From the NCBI RefSeq assembly GCF_040050925.1, contig NZ_CP157390.1:3906001-3970000 (forward strand): 64,000 nucleotides of DNA. The letters run 5' to 3'. This document shows, piece after piece, positions 26,732 to 34,773 of the stretch. Source of the stretch: Leifsonia sp. NPDC080035. GTDB taxonomy: Bacteria; Actinomycetota; Actinomycetes; Actinomycetales; Microbacteriaceae. How positions within the stretch are numbered: position 1 is the first letter of the stretch; each line of letters opens with the position of its first letter. Below the pieces are notes generated by a model, which was given only the letters and a program-made list of their open reading frames with translations, had not been told where the DNA came from and did not search any database. The translations under genes and the position numbers were made by a program.

Positions 26732-27550
26732 GTGGCTCTCGTGCACGTACTCAGCGTTAGTTCCCTCAAGGGCGGTGTCGGAAAGACCACGGTGACGCTT
26801 GGGCTTGCCTCGGCGGCGTTCGCGAAAGGGCTCCGCACCCTGGTGGTCGATCTCGATCCGCAGTCCGACGTCTCCACCGGCATGGACATCCAGGTCGCCG
26901 GCCATCTGAACGTCGCGGACGTGCTCGCCTCCCCCAAGGAGAAGATCGTGCGCGCGGCGATCGCGCCCTCCGGCTGGACCAAGGGCCGCAGCGGCAAGAT
27001 CGACGTGATGATCGGCAGCCCGTCTGCCATCAACTTCGACGGACCGCACCCGAGCATCCGCGACATCTGGAAGCTCGAGGAGGCGCTCGCGAACGTCGAG
27101 CACGACTACGAGCTCGTGCTCATCGACTGCGCGCCGTCCCTGAACGCGCTCACCCGCACCGCGTGGGCCGCGAGCGATCGCGTCGCCGTCGTGACGGAGC
27201 CCGGCCTGTTCTCGGTGGCGGCCGCCGACCGTGCCCTGCGCGCGATCGAGGAGATCCGCCGCGGACTGTCGCCTCGCCTCCAGCCGCTCGGCATCATCGT
27301 GAACCGCGCCCGGGTGCAGTCGCTGGAGCACCAGTTCCGGATCAAGGAGCTGCGCGACATGTTCGGGCCGCTCGTCCTCTCCCCGCAGCTGCCGGAGCGC
27401 ACGTCGCTGCAGCAGGCCCAGGGCGCGGCGAAGCCGCTGCACGTCTGGCCGGGCGAGAGCGCGCAGGAGATGGCGCACAACTTCGACATGCTGCTGGAGC
27501 GGGTCCTGCGCACGGCGAGAATCGGCGAGTACGCGACCGCCGGCTCCTGA
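26732..27550 (+). CDS. ParA family ATPase (orphan)
   Basis: A 272-residue ParA-like ATPase with the deviant Walker A loop SSLKGGVGKTTVTLGLA, Walker B-type VLIDCAPSLNAL and DLDPQSDVSTG. The start GTG 26732 follows GAAGG; GTG 26741 is also possible. No parB lies adjacent, so it is not the origin-proximal parAB pair. It is divergent from pyc with 70 nt between starts, which include a TAAGACT -10-like element. Its cargo is unknown. Confidence 0.85.
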   Translation: MALVHVLSVSSLKGGVGKTTVTLGLASAAFAKGLRTLVVDLDPQSDVSTGMDIQVAGHLNVADVLASPKEKIVRAAIAPSGWTKGRSGKIDVMIGSPSAINFDGPHPSIRDIWKLEEALANVEHDYELVLIDCAPSLNALTRTAWAASDRVAVVTEPGLFSVAAADRALRAIEEIRRGLSPRLQPLGIIVNRARVQSLEHQFRIKELRDMFGPLVLSPQLPERTSLQQAQGAAKPLHVWPGESAQEMAHNFDMLLERVLRTARIGEYATAGS

Positions 27551-27560
27551 GCCCGTCGCG

Positions 27561-27625
27561 CTCACGCCTCGAGCGGTGAGTCTCTGCGCCTATCCGGCGT
27601 GAGTGGCGATGTCATGTCACCACTC
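27561..27625. terminator. Candidate bidirectional terminator between parA and a merR gene
   Basis: The 93-nt convergent gap holds an imperfect 20-bp palindrome (27561-27580) and a second hairpin with 9-nt arms (27601-27609 with 27617-27625, one wobble pair). No T tract is present, so termination is inferred from position. Confidence 0.4.
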
Positions 27626-27643
27626 GATCGCGAAGAGGGAGGG

Positions 27644-28195
27644 TCAGGAGGCCTTCGACTTGGCGGCCCGGCGCGCGGCGAGCTCGTCGAGCGAGTCGGC
27701 CTGGGTGTCCAGTTCGACGAGCGAAGACTCGACCTCGCGGAGCACCTTGCCGACGGCGATGCCGAAGACGCCCTGGCCGCGGCTGACGAGGTCGATCACC
27801 TCGTCGTTGGACGTGCAGAGGTAGACGCTCGCACCGTCGCTCATCAGCGTGGTCTGCGCCAGGTCGTTGACGCCCGCCTCGCGGAGCTGGTTGACGGCCG
27901 TGCGGATCTGCTGGAGCGAGATGCCGGTGTCCAGCAGCCGCTTCACGAGCTTCAGGACGAGGATGTCGCGGAAGCCGTACAGGCGCTGCGAGCCGGAGCC
28001 GGCCGCTCCGCGAACGGTCGGCTCGACCAGTCCGGTGCGGGCCCAATAGTCGAGCTGGCGGTACGAGATCCCCGCCGCCCGCGCGGCGACCGCACCGCGG
28101 TAGCCGTTCGCGTCGTCCATCTCGGGCAGGCCGTCCGTGAACAGCAGCCCGAGATCGTACCGGGCAGCGTCGCTGTCACGACTCAGTTCGCTCAT
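27644..28195 (-). CDS. MerR-family transcriptional regulator (Rv1830-like)
   Basis: A 183-residue regulator. The winged HTH (AAGISYRQLDYWARTGLVEPTVR, then the wing and QRLYGFRDILVLKLVKRLLDTGISLQQIR) is at about 38-105. The C-terminal domain (SDGASVYLCTSNDEVIDL) is not a metal-binding MerR effector domain. Gene order GarA-like, MerR, MerR parallels Rv1827-Rv1828-Rv1830; the intervening nuclease gene of mycobacteria is absent here. A palindrome upstream (28223-28250) is a likely operator. Confidence 0.85.
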   Translation of the reverse strand: MSELSRDSDAARYDLGLLFTDGLPEMDDANGYRGAVAARAAGISYRQLDYWARTGLVEPTVRGAAGSGSQRLYGFRDILVLKLVKRLLDTGISLQQIRTAVNQLREAGVNDLAQTTLMSDGASVYLCTSNDEVIDLVSRGQGVFGIAVGKVLREVESSLVELDTQADSLDELAARRAAKSKAS

Positions 28196-28222
28196 GTGTC
28201 TGCCTCTCGCCCGGTTCGCGCG

Positions 28223-28250
28223 TTGACGCGCCTCGAAAGTGGCGCTTCAA
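28223..28250. promoter_or_regulatory. Palindromic operator candidate upstream of the Rv1830-like merR
   Basis: TTGACGCGCC and GGCGCTTCAA form 10-nt inverted arms with one mismatch and an 8-nt spacer, 28 nt upstream of the start codon. MerR-type regulators bind such dyads, so autoregulation is a reasonable inference. Confidence 0.5.
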
Positions 28251-28326
28251 CCACGGTACCCATCGCCCGCGCGTCGGGCAACGACATCGGCCCATTCGGC
28301 GTCGGCGTGTCGAGCCCTGGTCGCGA

Positions 28327-29019
28327 TCACGGGCGGATGCGCGCGAGCGACGAGCGGATGATGCTGCCGCGGACCACGTCGAGGTGCGCCGCGATCTCCC
28401 GCGCCAGCTCGGCGGTCTGCGCCTTCGACGTCACGTCGTTCCGCCGCGCGATCGGCACCAGCGCGGTCTCGATCAGGCCGATCTCGCGCTCGGCGGCGGC
28501 GCGGAAGCCGCGCAGGTGGCGCGGCTCGATCCCGCTGCCCGCGAGCTCCGCGAGCGCGCGCAGCACGGTCAGCGCCTCCTCGCCGAAGCGATCGGCCGGA
28601 GCGATGAGGGAGGCACTGATCGCCTGCTGCAGCAGTTCCGCGCTCGCCCCCGCCTCGCGCAGCAGCTCGTCGCGGGAGAACCGCCGGCCGGCCGGGAGCA
28701 TGGAGGCGTTCGTCGCCGTTCCCGGCAGCTGGGGGTTCCTGCCCGCGTCCAGGTCGGCCAGGTAGGTCTTGATGACCTTCAGCGGCAGGTAGTGGTCGCG
28801 CTGCATCCCGAGCACGGTGCGCAGCCGCTCGACGTCGGCCGGCGAGAACTTGCGGTAGCCGGACGCGGTGCGCGCGGGCGAGACGAGGCCGCGCTCCTCC
28901 AGGAAGCGCAGCTTCGACGACGACAGGTCCGGGAACTCCGGGGTCAGGCGCGCGAGCACCTGGCCGATCGAGAGCAGGGCGGGCGAGGCGGCCTGGGTGC
29001 GCGCCGCTTGCCGAGCCAC
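28327..29019 (-). CDS. MerR-family transcriptional regulator (Rv1828-like)
   Basis: A 230-residue regulator with an N-terminal winged HTH (LSIGQVLARLTPEFPDLSSS, KLRFLEERGLVSPARTASGYR, FSPADVERLRTVL) and a helical C-terminal domain of about 120 residues. It lies 3 nt after the GarA-like gene, so the two are co-transcribed. The family is conserved in actinobacteria next to GarA; its effector is not known to me. Confidence 0.86.
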   Translation of the reverse strand: MARQAARTQAASPALLSIGQVLARLTPEFPDLSSSKLRFLEERGLVSPARTASGYRKFSPADVERLRTVLGMQRDHYLPLKVIKTYLADLDAGRNPQLPGTATNASMLPAGRRFSRDELLREAGASAELLQQAISASLIAPADRFGEEALTVLRALAELAGSGIEPRHLRGFRAAAEREIGLIETALVPIARRNDVTSKAQTAELAREIAAHLDVVRGSIIRSSLARIRP

Positions 29020-29022
29020 TGA

Positions 29023-29550
29023 CTAGCCGTTCGCCGCGGCGGCGAGGTCTTGGCGGGACGCGTAGAAGGTGAGGCGGAACTTGCCGATCTGCACCTCGGC
29101 CGAGTCGGACAGCAGCGCGCTCTCGATGCGGACGCCGTCGTAGTACGTGCCGTTCAGCGAGCCGAGGTCGCGGACCTCGAACGCGGTGCCGCGCCGGGTG
29201 AACTCGGCGTGCCGGCGGGATACCGTCACGTCGTCCAGGAAGATGTCGGCGTTCGGGTGCCGGCCGGCGCTCGTCACGTCCGCGTCGAGCAGGAACCGGG
29301 CTCCCGTGTTCGGGCCGCGGCGCACGATCAGCAGCGCCGATCCCGACGGCAGGGCGGCGATCGCCTCCTGCTCCTCCGGCGAGATCTCGCCGTCGACCGG
29401 GAACATCTTGGACACGAACTCCTCGCCGAAGCGCGCCGTCGTATCCTCGTTCCCCACCGCGGCATCACGCAGGGGGTTGTTCGCGGCGTCGCGATTCCGC
29501 GCGTCGTCCCCGGCGTCAGCCGGACCGTTGTTGAATGTCTCGTCAGGCAC
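29023..29550 (-). CDS. FHA-domain protein, GarA/OdhI-like metabolic regulator
   Basis: A 175-residue protein from GTG 29550, preceded by AGGAGG six or seven bases upstream. The in-frame ATG 48 nt earlier would overlap pgsA by 56 nt. The FHA core has TSAGRHPNADIFLDD, VSRRHAEF and GSLNGTYYDGVRI. The N-terminal tail contains N-E-D-T-T-A (Thr 37-38), matching the phospho-threonine switch motif (ETT) of GarA/OdhI, which in its relatives controls 2-oxoglutarate dehydrogenase and glutamate metabolism once kinase-phosphorylated. Role inferred from family and motif. Confidence 0.88.
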   Translation of the reverse strand: MPDETFNNGPADAGDDARNRDAANNPLRDAAVGNEDTTARFGEEFVSKMFPVDGEISPEEQEAIAALPSGSALLIVRRGPNTGARFLLDADVTSAGRHPNADIFLDDVTVSRRHAEFTRRGTAFEVRDLGSLNGTYYDGVRIESALLSDSAEVQIGKFRLTFYASRQDLAAAANG

Positions 29551-30172
29551 CGTCAACCTCCTCATGGTCCAGCGTATCGGATCGTGGGCCGCTGTCATCG
29601 GCCGGAAGTCTGATCACCCTGGCCGTCTCGCGGATGTAGACGATGCCGGCCCACCAGTAGAGGAATGCGCCCCAGAGCGCGAACGCCCACCCGAGCGGCA
29701 GGGAGAAGGGCGCGAGGGCGCCGAACGCCTCGCCCAGCATGAGCAGCGGGAGCGCCCAGAACAGGCAGAACGTCGCCACCTTGCCGAGGTGGTGCACGGG
29801 GAGCGGTCCGAAGCCGTGGTTCGCGAGGATGACGCCGAGCACCGCGAGCATGACATCTCGTGCGACGATGACCGCGACCAGCCACCAGGGGATGACCTCG
29901 CGCCACGCGAGCCCGATCAGCGCGGCGAAGATGTAGAGCCGGTCGGCTGCGGGGTCGAGGAGCTGACCGAGTCGCGACACCTGGTTCAGACGGCGGGCGA
30001 GCCAGCCGTCGAGGAAGTCGGTGATGCTGGACACGACGAGGACGAGGAGCGCGAGCGCATCCTCCCCCACGATCACGAACCCGAGGAACACCGGCACCAG
30101 GGCGAGCCGGAAGAAGCTGAGGGCGTTCGGGATCGTCCACACGCGCGAACTGACCGCGCCGACTGAATCCAC
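29543..30172 (-). CDS. CDP-alcohol phosphatidyltransferase (PgsA-like)
   Basis: A 209-residue membrane enzyme of phospholipid synthesis. The CDP-alcohol signature D-G-x2-A-R-x8-G-x3-D-x3-D is complete (DGWLARRL with GQLLDPAAD), and about five hydrophobic segments are visible. It overlaps the GarA-like gene by 8 nt. The acceptor alcohol (glycerol 3-phosphate, inositol phosphate or phosphatidylglycerol) is not determined by the motif; the mycobacterial syntenic gene is annotated pgsA2. Confidence 0.85.
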   Translation of the reverse strand: MDSVGAVSSRVWTIPNALSFFRLALVPVFLGFVIVGEDALALLVLVVSSITDFLDGWLARRLNQVSRLGQLLDPAADRLYIFAALIGLAWREVIPWWLVAVIVARDVMLAVLGVILANHGFGPLPVHHLGKVATFCLFWALPLLMLGEAFGALAPFSLPLGWAFALWGAFLYWWAGIVYIRETARVIRLPADDSGPRSDTLDHEEVDGA

Positions 30173-30226
30173 GTGTCGAGTCTATCGACGCCGCCGACCC
30201 ATCCCACGCCGGTCCCGCCCTAGGAT

Positions 30227-31066
30227 GTGCGGGTGGAGCCGTTTCTGATCTGTCTCTGGGTGCTCGCCGCCGTCTGCGCGCTGACCTGGGTGCTCTCGCT
30301 CATCACGGGCGAGCACTCGTGGGTCGACCGCATCTGGTCCGTCGTGCCGCTCGTCTACGTCTGGATCTTCGCCGGCGCCGCCGGCCTCCAGGATGCGCGC
30401 CTGAACCTGATGGCGGCGCTCGTCACGCTGTGGGGCATCCGGCTCACCTTCAACTTCGCCAGGAAGGGCGGCTACGCCCCCGGCGGCGAGGACTACCGCT
30501 GGGAGGTGCTCCGCGGCCGGATGAGCCGGGGCGCGTTCGCGGCGTTCAACCTGTTCTTCATCGTGATCTACCAGAACGTGCTGCTGCTGCTCATCACGCT
30601 TCCGGCCTGGACGGCGTTCGAGCACCGCACGCCGCTCGGCGCACTCGACGTGGTCTGCGCGGTGCTGTTCCTGGCGTTCCTGGTCGGCGAGACGGTCGCC
30701 GATCAGCAGCAGTGGAACTTCCACCAGTGGAAGAAGGCGGAGAAGGCCGCCGGCCGCGAGCCGAGCCCGCGCTTCCTGCAGACCGGGCTGTTCCGCCTCT
30801 CGCGGCACCCGAACTTCTTCTTCGAGCAGGCGCAGTGGTGGGTCGTCTTCCTGTTCGGCTGCGTCGCCGCGGGCTCGCTGCTGCAGTGGACCGTGATCGG
30901 GCCGCTGCTGCTGACGGGGCTGTTCATCGGCTCCACCGTCTTCACGGAGAGCATCTCGAAGTCGCGCTACCCCGAGTACGCCGAGTATCAGGCGCGCACG
31001 TCGCCGATCGTGCCCTGGTTCCCCGGGCGCGGGAACGCGGCGCGCATGTGGTCGGAGTCGAGGTAG
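30227..31066 (+). CDS. DUF1295 family membrane protein (steroid 5-alpha-reductase-like fold)
   Basis: A 279-residue polytopic protein. The family pattern is present: WGIRLTFNFARKGGY, GGEDYRW, the W-x-F-x-x-W block after the third or fourth helix, LQTGLFRLSRHPNFFFEQ and a final YxxYQ...PWFP. The start is GTG 30227 or GTG 30233; TAGGAT immediately before suggests a leaderless message. Such proteins are putative NADPH-dependent reductases or methyltransferase-like enzymes, with no known substrate here. Its 3' end overlaps the converging gene by 79 bp. Confidence 0.85.
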   Translation: MRVEPFLICLWVLAAVCALTWVLSLITGEHSWVDRIWSVVPLVYVWIFAGAAGLQDARLNLMAALVTLWGIRLTFNFARKGGYAPGGEDYRWEVLRGRMSRGAFAAFNLFFIVIYQNVLLLLITLPAWTAFEHRTPLGALDVVCAVLFLAFLVGETVADQQQWNFHQWKKAEKAAGREPSPRFLQTGLFRLSRHPNFFFEQAQWWVVFLFGCVAAGSLLQWTVIGPLLLTGLFIGSTVFTESISKSRYPEYAEYQARTSPIVPWFPGRGNAARMWSESR

Positions 31067-31494
31067 TCGGCCACGCCGATCAGGATCAGGCTGAACAGGA
31101 TCTGCTCACTCACCATCCAGAGCGGGTACAGGCCGGGGATGGCCGCGATGACCAGCGTCACCACCGGGAAGATCTTCGAGAACAGCCGTAGCCGCGAGTA
31201 CGCCCAGTAGTAGCCCTTCTGTGCGCGCCACGCGAAGTAGAACAAGGTGACGGTCATGCCGAGCACGACGACCGAGCGCATCCACACGGCGAACGGGACG
31301 CGCGTGCCGTCGAGCGTGAGCACCGTGGCGACGGCGACCGCGGCGACGCCGATCAGCAGCTCGGCGACGAGCAGCCAGCCGATGACGACGAACGCGCGCC
31401 GGGTGCGCGGGTGCGTCGTCCCCTCCTCGGGAACGGTGTAGCCGGCGTGCCGGCCACCCGCGATCCGATCGAGCCGTCTGAGCAGGGAGTCCAT
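30988..31494 (-). CDS. Hypothetical membrane protein with four hydrophobic segments
   Basis: A 168-residue protein from ATG 31494 (MDSLLRRLDRIAGG). Four hydrophobic segments are visible between about 30 and 145 (VVIGWLLVAELLIG, VVVLGMTVTLFYFAW, IFPVVTLVIAAIPG, ILFSLILIGVADYL). I do not recognise a family. It overlaps the end of the DUF1295 gene tail to tail by 79 bp, and both frames look real: hydrophobic periodicity here, conserved family ending there. Confidence 0.7.
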   Translation of the reverse strand: MDSLLRRLDRIAGGRHAGYTVPEEGTTHPRTRRAFVVIGWLLVAELLIGVAAVAVATVLTLDGTRVPFAVWMRSVVVLGMTVTLFYFAWRAQKGYYWAYSRLRLFSKIFPVVTLVIAAIPGLYPLWMVSEQILFSLILIGVADYLDSDHMRAAFPRPGNQGTIGDVRA

Positions 31495-31564
31495 GTACTC
31501 ACGGTAACCCGGGCGACCATATCGGTGCTTCCGCCTTTCGATGGACTGGGGCAGAGTGGGCCGC

Positions 31565-31954
31565 ATGGTCACCGCACGAGACATCTTCAGCGGCTTCAGC
31601 GTCGACGACATCGACGCCGCCCGCGACTTCTACCGCGCCACGCTCGGGCTCGACGTCACCGACGGCCCGATGGGCAATCTCGACATCGCCCTGCCGAGCG
31701 GCGCGCACGTGTTCGTCTACCCGAAGCCGAACCACGAGCCGGCGAGCTTCACCATCCTGAACCTCGTGGTCGACGACATCGATGCGGCCGTGGACGAGCT
31801 GAACGGCAAGGGCGTCGTGACGAAGATCTACGACGACGACGCCTTCCCGACGGATGCGAAGGGCATCGCGCGCGGGAAGTCGGTCGGTCAGGGACCGGAC
31901 ATCGCGTGGTTCCGCGACCCCGCGGGGAACGTGATGTCGGTGCTGCAGGACTGA
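31565..31954 (+). CDS. VOC-family (glyoxalase/dioxygenase fold) protein
   Basis: A 129-residue vicinal-oxygen-chelate fold protein made of two beta-alpha-beta-beta-beta halves: FSVDDIDAARDFYRATLGLDV then LVVDDIDAAVDELNGKGV, ending FRDPAGNVMSVLQD. The start ATG 31565 is chosen because the fold begins there. Metal ligands are not obvious, and many VOC proteins of this type bind small molecules. Single gene between a membrane protein and a DUF72 gene; function unknown. Confidence 0.82.
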   Translation: MVTARDIFSGFSVDDIDAARDFYRATLGLDVTDGPMGNLDIALPSGAHVFVYPKPNHEPASFTILNLVVDDIDAAVDELNGKGVVTKIYDDDAFPTDAKGIARGKSVGQGPDIAWFRDPAGNVMSVLQD

Positions 31955-31973
31955 CCGCGGCCGTCCGCGCGAC

Positions 31974-32786
31974 TCAGGCCAGCCGTTCCCGGAGCGCCAT
32001 CGCGTCGACGGGCGAGCGCACCTTGACGTCGTTGTCGAAGTACGCATAGACGTCGAGGCCGGCCCCCAGCCACTCCCGGATGTCGCCGGCCCAGCGGTCG
32101 AGCGCCTCGGGCGTGTAGCCGGAGACGTACAGCTCCTCGTCGCCGTGCAGGCGCACGTAGACGAAGTCGGCCGTCACATCGCGCAGCACGGGATAGCGTC
32201 CAGCGGTGTCCGCCACGACAACGGCGACGCCGTGCTCGCGTGCGACCGCCGCGAACGCCGGATCGGTGAAGCTCGGGTGCCTGGCCTCGACCGCGTGCCG
32301 GAGCGGGAGGTCGGCGACATCGGCGGCGAAGTCCGTCCTGTCCTCCTCGAGCGAGGTCTCTCGGGCGAGGGCGCGCGCCTCCGCCACCGTCTTCGGGAGC
32401 AGGGCGAGGAAGTCGCCCAGTGCCTCCGCGTCCAGCTGGAGGGTCGGCGGCAGCTGCCAGAGCAGCGGCCCGAGCTTCGGGCCGAGTGTCAGCACGCCGG
32501 ACGCGAAGAAGTTCGCGAGCGCCCCGCGGCAGTTCCGCAGCCGCAGGATGTGCGTGATGTAGCGGCCCCCCTTCACTGCGAAGACGAAGTCCTCCGGAGT
32601 GTTCCGCGCCCAGGTGCGGTAGCTCGTCGGGCGCTGCAGGGAGTAGAAGCTGCCGTTGATCTCGATGGAGTCCATCCGCTCGGCCGCGTACTCCAGCTCC
32701 GCGCGGTGCGGCAGGCCCTTCGGGTAGAAGACGCCGCGCCAGGGCGCGTACGTCCATCCCGAGATGCCGACGAGCGCCCGCGCCAT
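31974..32786 (-). CDS. DUF72 family protein
   Basis: A 270-residue protein with the TIM-barrel-like DUF72 pattern: VGISGWTYAPWRGVFYP, the IEINGSFYSLQRP block, FVFAVKGGRYITH, VEARHPSF and a Y-V-R-L-H-G block. Biochemical role unknown. It begins on the stop codon of the S4 gene (TGATG overlap), so the two are translated as a pair. Confidence 0.86.
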   Translation of the reverse strand: MARALVGISGWTYAPWRGVFYPKGLPHRAELEYAAERMDSIEINGSFYSLQRPTSYRTWARNTPEDFVFAVKGGRYITHILRLRNCRGALANFFASGVLTLGPKLGPLLWQLPPTLQLDAEALGDFLALLPKTVAEARALARETSLEEDRTDFAADVADLPLRHAVEARHPSFTDPAFAAVAREHGVAVVVADTAGRYPVLRDVTADFVYVRLHGDEELYVSGYTPEALDRWAGDIREWLGAGLDVYAYFDNDVKVRSPVDAMALRERLA

Positions 32787-33157
32787 CAGTGACCCCGGAG
32801 GCGCTCGATCAGCCGACGGTCGCGCTTGGTCGGCCGGCCGGCACCGCGCTCGCGCACGACGGTCGCCGGCGCCTCCGTCTTCGGCGGCGGTGGGGGCGTG
32901 CGGTCCTCGAAGCAGTCGGCGGCGACGGCGGCTCCGACCCGCTTCACGATGAGGCGCTTGGCGATGTAGATCTTCTCGGATCCGGCGACGAACGCGCGCA
33001 CCTCATCCCCCACCTTGACGGGCTGGGACGGCTTGGCGCGGTCGCCGTTCACCTTCAGATGGCCTGCCTTGCAGGCGTCGGAGGCCGCGGACCGCGTCTT
33101 GAAGAGCCGCACGGCCCATGCCCAGGAGTCGACGCGGACGCTCGAGGGATCCCGCAC
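32786..33157 (-). CDS. S4-domain RNA-binding protein (Hsp15-like)
   Basis: A 123-residue protein with an N-terminal S4 fold (RVDSWAWAVRLFKTRSAAS, CKAGHLKVNG, VKVGDEVRA) and a Pro-rich, basic tail, as in Hsp15/RqcP-like proteins that bind ribosomes carrying stalled nascent chains. Ribosome role is inferred from family. It follows the repeat protein gene by one base and overlaps the DUF72 start. Confidence 0.85.
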   Translation of the reverse strand: MRDPSSVRVDSWAWAVRLFKTRSAASDACKAGHLKVNGDRAKPSQPVKVGDEVRAFVAGSEKIYIAKRLIVKRVGAAVAADCFEDRTPPPPPKTEAPATVVRERGAGRPTKRDRRLIERLRGH

Positions 33158-33158
33158 G

Positions 33159-33611
33159 TCAGACCGCCGCCTCCTCGGCGAGCTCCGCCTTCCACTTCAC
33201 CAGGCTGCGCACGGTGCGGCTGCGGTCGGCCGCGAGCTTCTCCATGACATCGGCGGGGACGAAGTAGTTGACGGCGACCCAGCCGCGCACGGTCTCCGAC
33301 GGGTCGTCGGCGAGCATGCGCAGGATGTCGCACGGCGTCGCCTCGTTCTTGGCGACGCAGCCGCGCACACCGTCGTCGGGGTCCTTCGCGAGGGCGACGA
33401 ACAGGTCCTCGGGCGTGTTGTAGCTGGAGGCGACCGCCTCGCGGATCTTGGGGTTGGCGTCGGTGGCGAGCAGCCGCAGCCGGCGGATCTTGCTCTCGGT
33501 CACCTCGGGCGCCGGGTGCAGCGCGGCGGCCTCCTCGGCGGTGAGCATGGCGGGACGGTGCTCGCGCATGGCCTGACGCTGGGCGGGGGTGTTGAACCGG
33601 ATGCAGGACAT
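33159..33611 (-). CDS. Leucine-rich-repeat-variant / HEAT-like repeat protein
   Basis: A 150-residue helical repeat protein. Units of about 24 residues recur: LLATDANPKIREAVASSYNTPEDL, LAKDPDDGVRGCVAKNEATPCDIL, LADDPSETVRGWVAVNYFVPADVM and LAADRSRTVRSLVKW. This (L-A-x-D-x4-V-R-x-x-V-A-x-N-x-x-T-P) pattern marks the leucine-rich-repeat variant family. It is a likely protein-binding scaffold with unknown partner. ATG 33611 is chosen because 57 residues of shadow sequence precede it in the open frame. Confidence 0.75.
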   Translation of the reverse strand: MSCIRFNTPAQRQAMREHRPAMLTAEEAAALHPAPEVTESKIRRLRLLATDANPKIREAVASSYNTPEDLFVALAKDPDDGVRGCVAKNEATPCDILRMLADDPSETVRGWVAVNYFVPADVMEKLAADRSRTVRSLVKWKAELAEEAAV

Positions 33612-33696
33612 GTCTCCACCGTATTCCCGGATGTGCTCCAAATCGTGGCTCTGACGCCGCTGAATCACGATTCGAGGTGAATCGGGGAAAGGGACG

Positions 33697-34647
33697 TCAC
33701 ACGAAGCGGACGGCCTCCTGCAGCCGTGGGCGCAGCTCGAAGGCGCGGTCGACGCTCTCGCGGCCGGCCGCGTTGGCGCCATCCCGGAGGATCTTCGGCA
33801 GCAGCGAGCGGCGCACGAGCAGGGAGCCCGCGAGCCGTCCGCGCTGCACGACGTCGAACGGCACCGCGAGGGCGTCGTCGGGTACGACGACGATGTGGCC
33901 CGTGAAGCGGACGCCGGCCTGGCGGCCGAAGCTCTTCGCGGAGTGGTAGAGGTCGCGCAGCGGCTCCTCGTCGCGCGGGATACCGGGGCCGACGACCTCG
34001 CCCTTGGCGAGCTTCACCTCGCCGCCCCAGTCGGCCGAGCGGATCGCGAACAGCCCGGCCGGGCCGAGCACGATGTGGTCGAGCTTGGCATCGCTCGCCG
34101 GGTGCACGGCGACGTCGTTCCAGATCGTGAAGCCGATGCCGAGCGAGGAGACGGCACGCGCGGTGGCCTCCTCGGCGAGTGCGACGGCCAGCAGCTGCCG
34201 GATCTCGCGCGGGGCGGAGCGCACGAGTGCGGGATCGTACGGGTCGGCGGGCTCGGCGCCCCGGCCCATCCACTCGCGCATGAGTGTCAGGAAGCGCTCC
34301 CTGGCCTGACCGCCGGGATGGCCGTAGCTGCGCGGACGGACGGTCGCGCCGCCGCGGGACGAGGACCGCGTCGGGTGCACCGTCGCGCTGAAGCCGCCGG
34401 AACCGGACTCGCCCGAGACCGCGTCCATCACCAGGGACTCGCCGCTGTCGTAGCGGGCGCGGTCCTGCGGATCGCCGACGAGCTCCCACGCCGCCTGCAC
34501 GGCCTGGAACGCGGCGGCGGTGCCCCCGGTGTCGGGGTGCGTCTCGCGCGCGAGCCGCCGGTAGGCACGGCGCAGCTCCTCCTGGCTGACGGTCGAGCTG
34601 ACGCCGAGGATCTCGTACGGGGTCGGCGCGGCCGGACTGTCGCTCAT
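33697..34647 (-). CDS. J-domain / NERD (nuclease-related) domain fusion protein
   Basis: A 316-residue protein. The N-terminal J-domain (about 11-68: YEILGVSSTVSQEELRRAYR with HPD in RETHPDTGG) would stimulate an Hsp70 ATPase. After a Gly/Ser-rich linker, the C-terminal half holds a NERD-type block (DHIVLGPAGLFAIRSADWGG, VKLAKGEVVG). The NERD fold is nuclease-related, but activity is unproven. Fusion of both is not a standard arrangement I know. No dnaK lies nearby. Confidence 0.75.
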   Translation of the reverse strand: MSDSPAAPTPYEILGVSSTVSQEELRRAYRRLARETHPDTGGTAAAFQAVQAAWELVGDPQDRARYDSGESLVMDAVSGESGSGGFSATVHPTRSSSRGGATVRPRSYGHPGGQARERFLTLMREWMGRGAEPADPYDPALVRSAPREIRQLLAVALAEEATARAVSSLGIGFTIWNDVAVHPASDAKLDHIVLGPAGLFAIRSADWGGEVKLAKGEVVGPGIPRDEEPLRDLYHSAKSFGRQAGVRFTGHIVVVPDDALAVPFDVVQRGRLAGSLLVRRSLLPKILRDGANAAGRESVDRAFELRPRLQEAVRFV

Positions 34648-34773
34648 GGCTGTCGAGACTAGCGTGCGCCGCCGAGGATTCGCCGGATTCTCATTGCGGC
34701 CGGAAACTGACCGCTATGCCGCATAGCCTCGAGGTGCAGCACGAGAAACCGACACCGAAGGAAGGCACAGACC

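Noticed and set aside
26732..27550. Chromosomal parAB partition locus
   Set aside because: No parB or parS-like sequence adjacent; the neighbours are pyc and merR genes.
28196..28326. Missing bifunctional nuclease (DUF151) gene between the two merR genes
   Set aside because: Considered a possible deletion, but the 131-nt gap shows no remnant, and absence at this site may simply be normal for the family.
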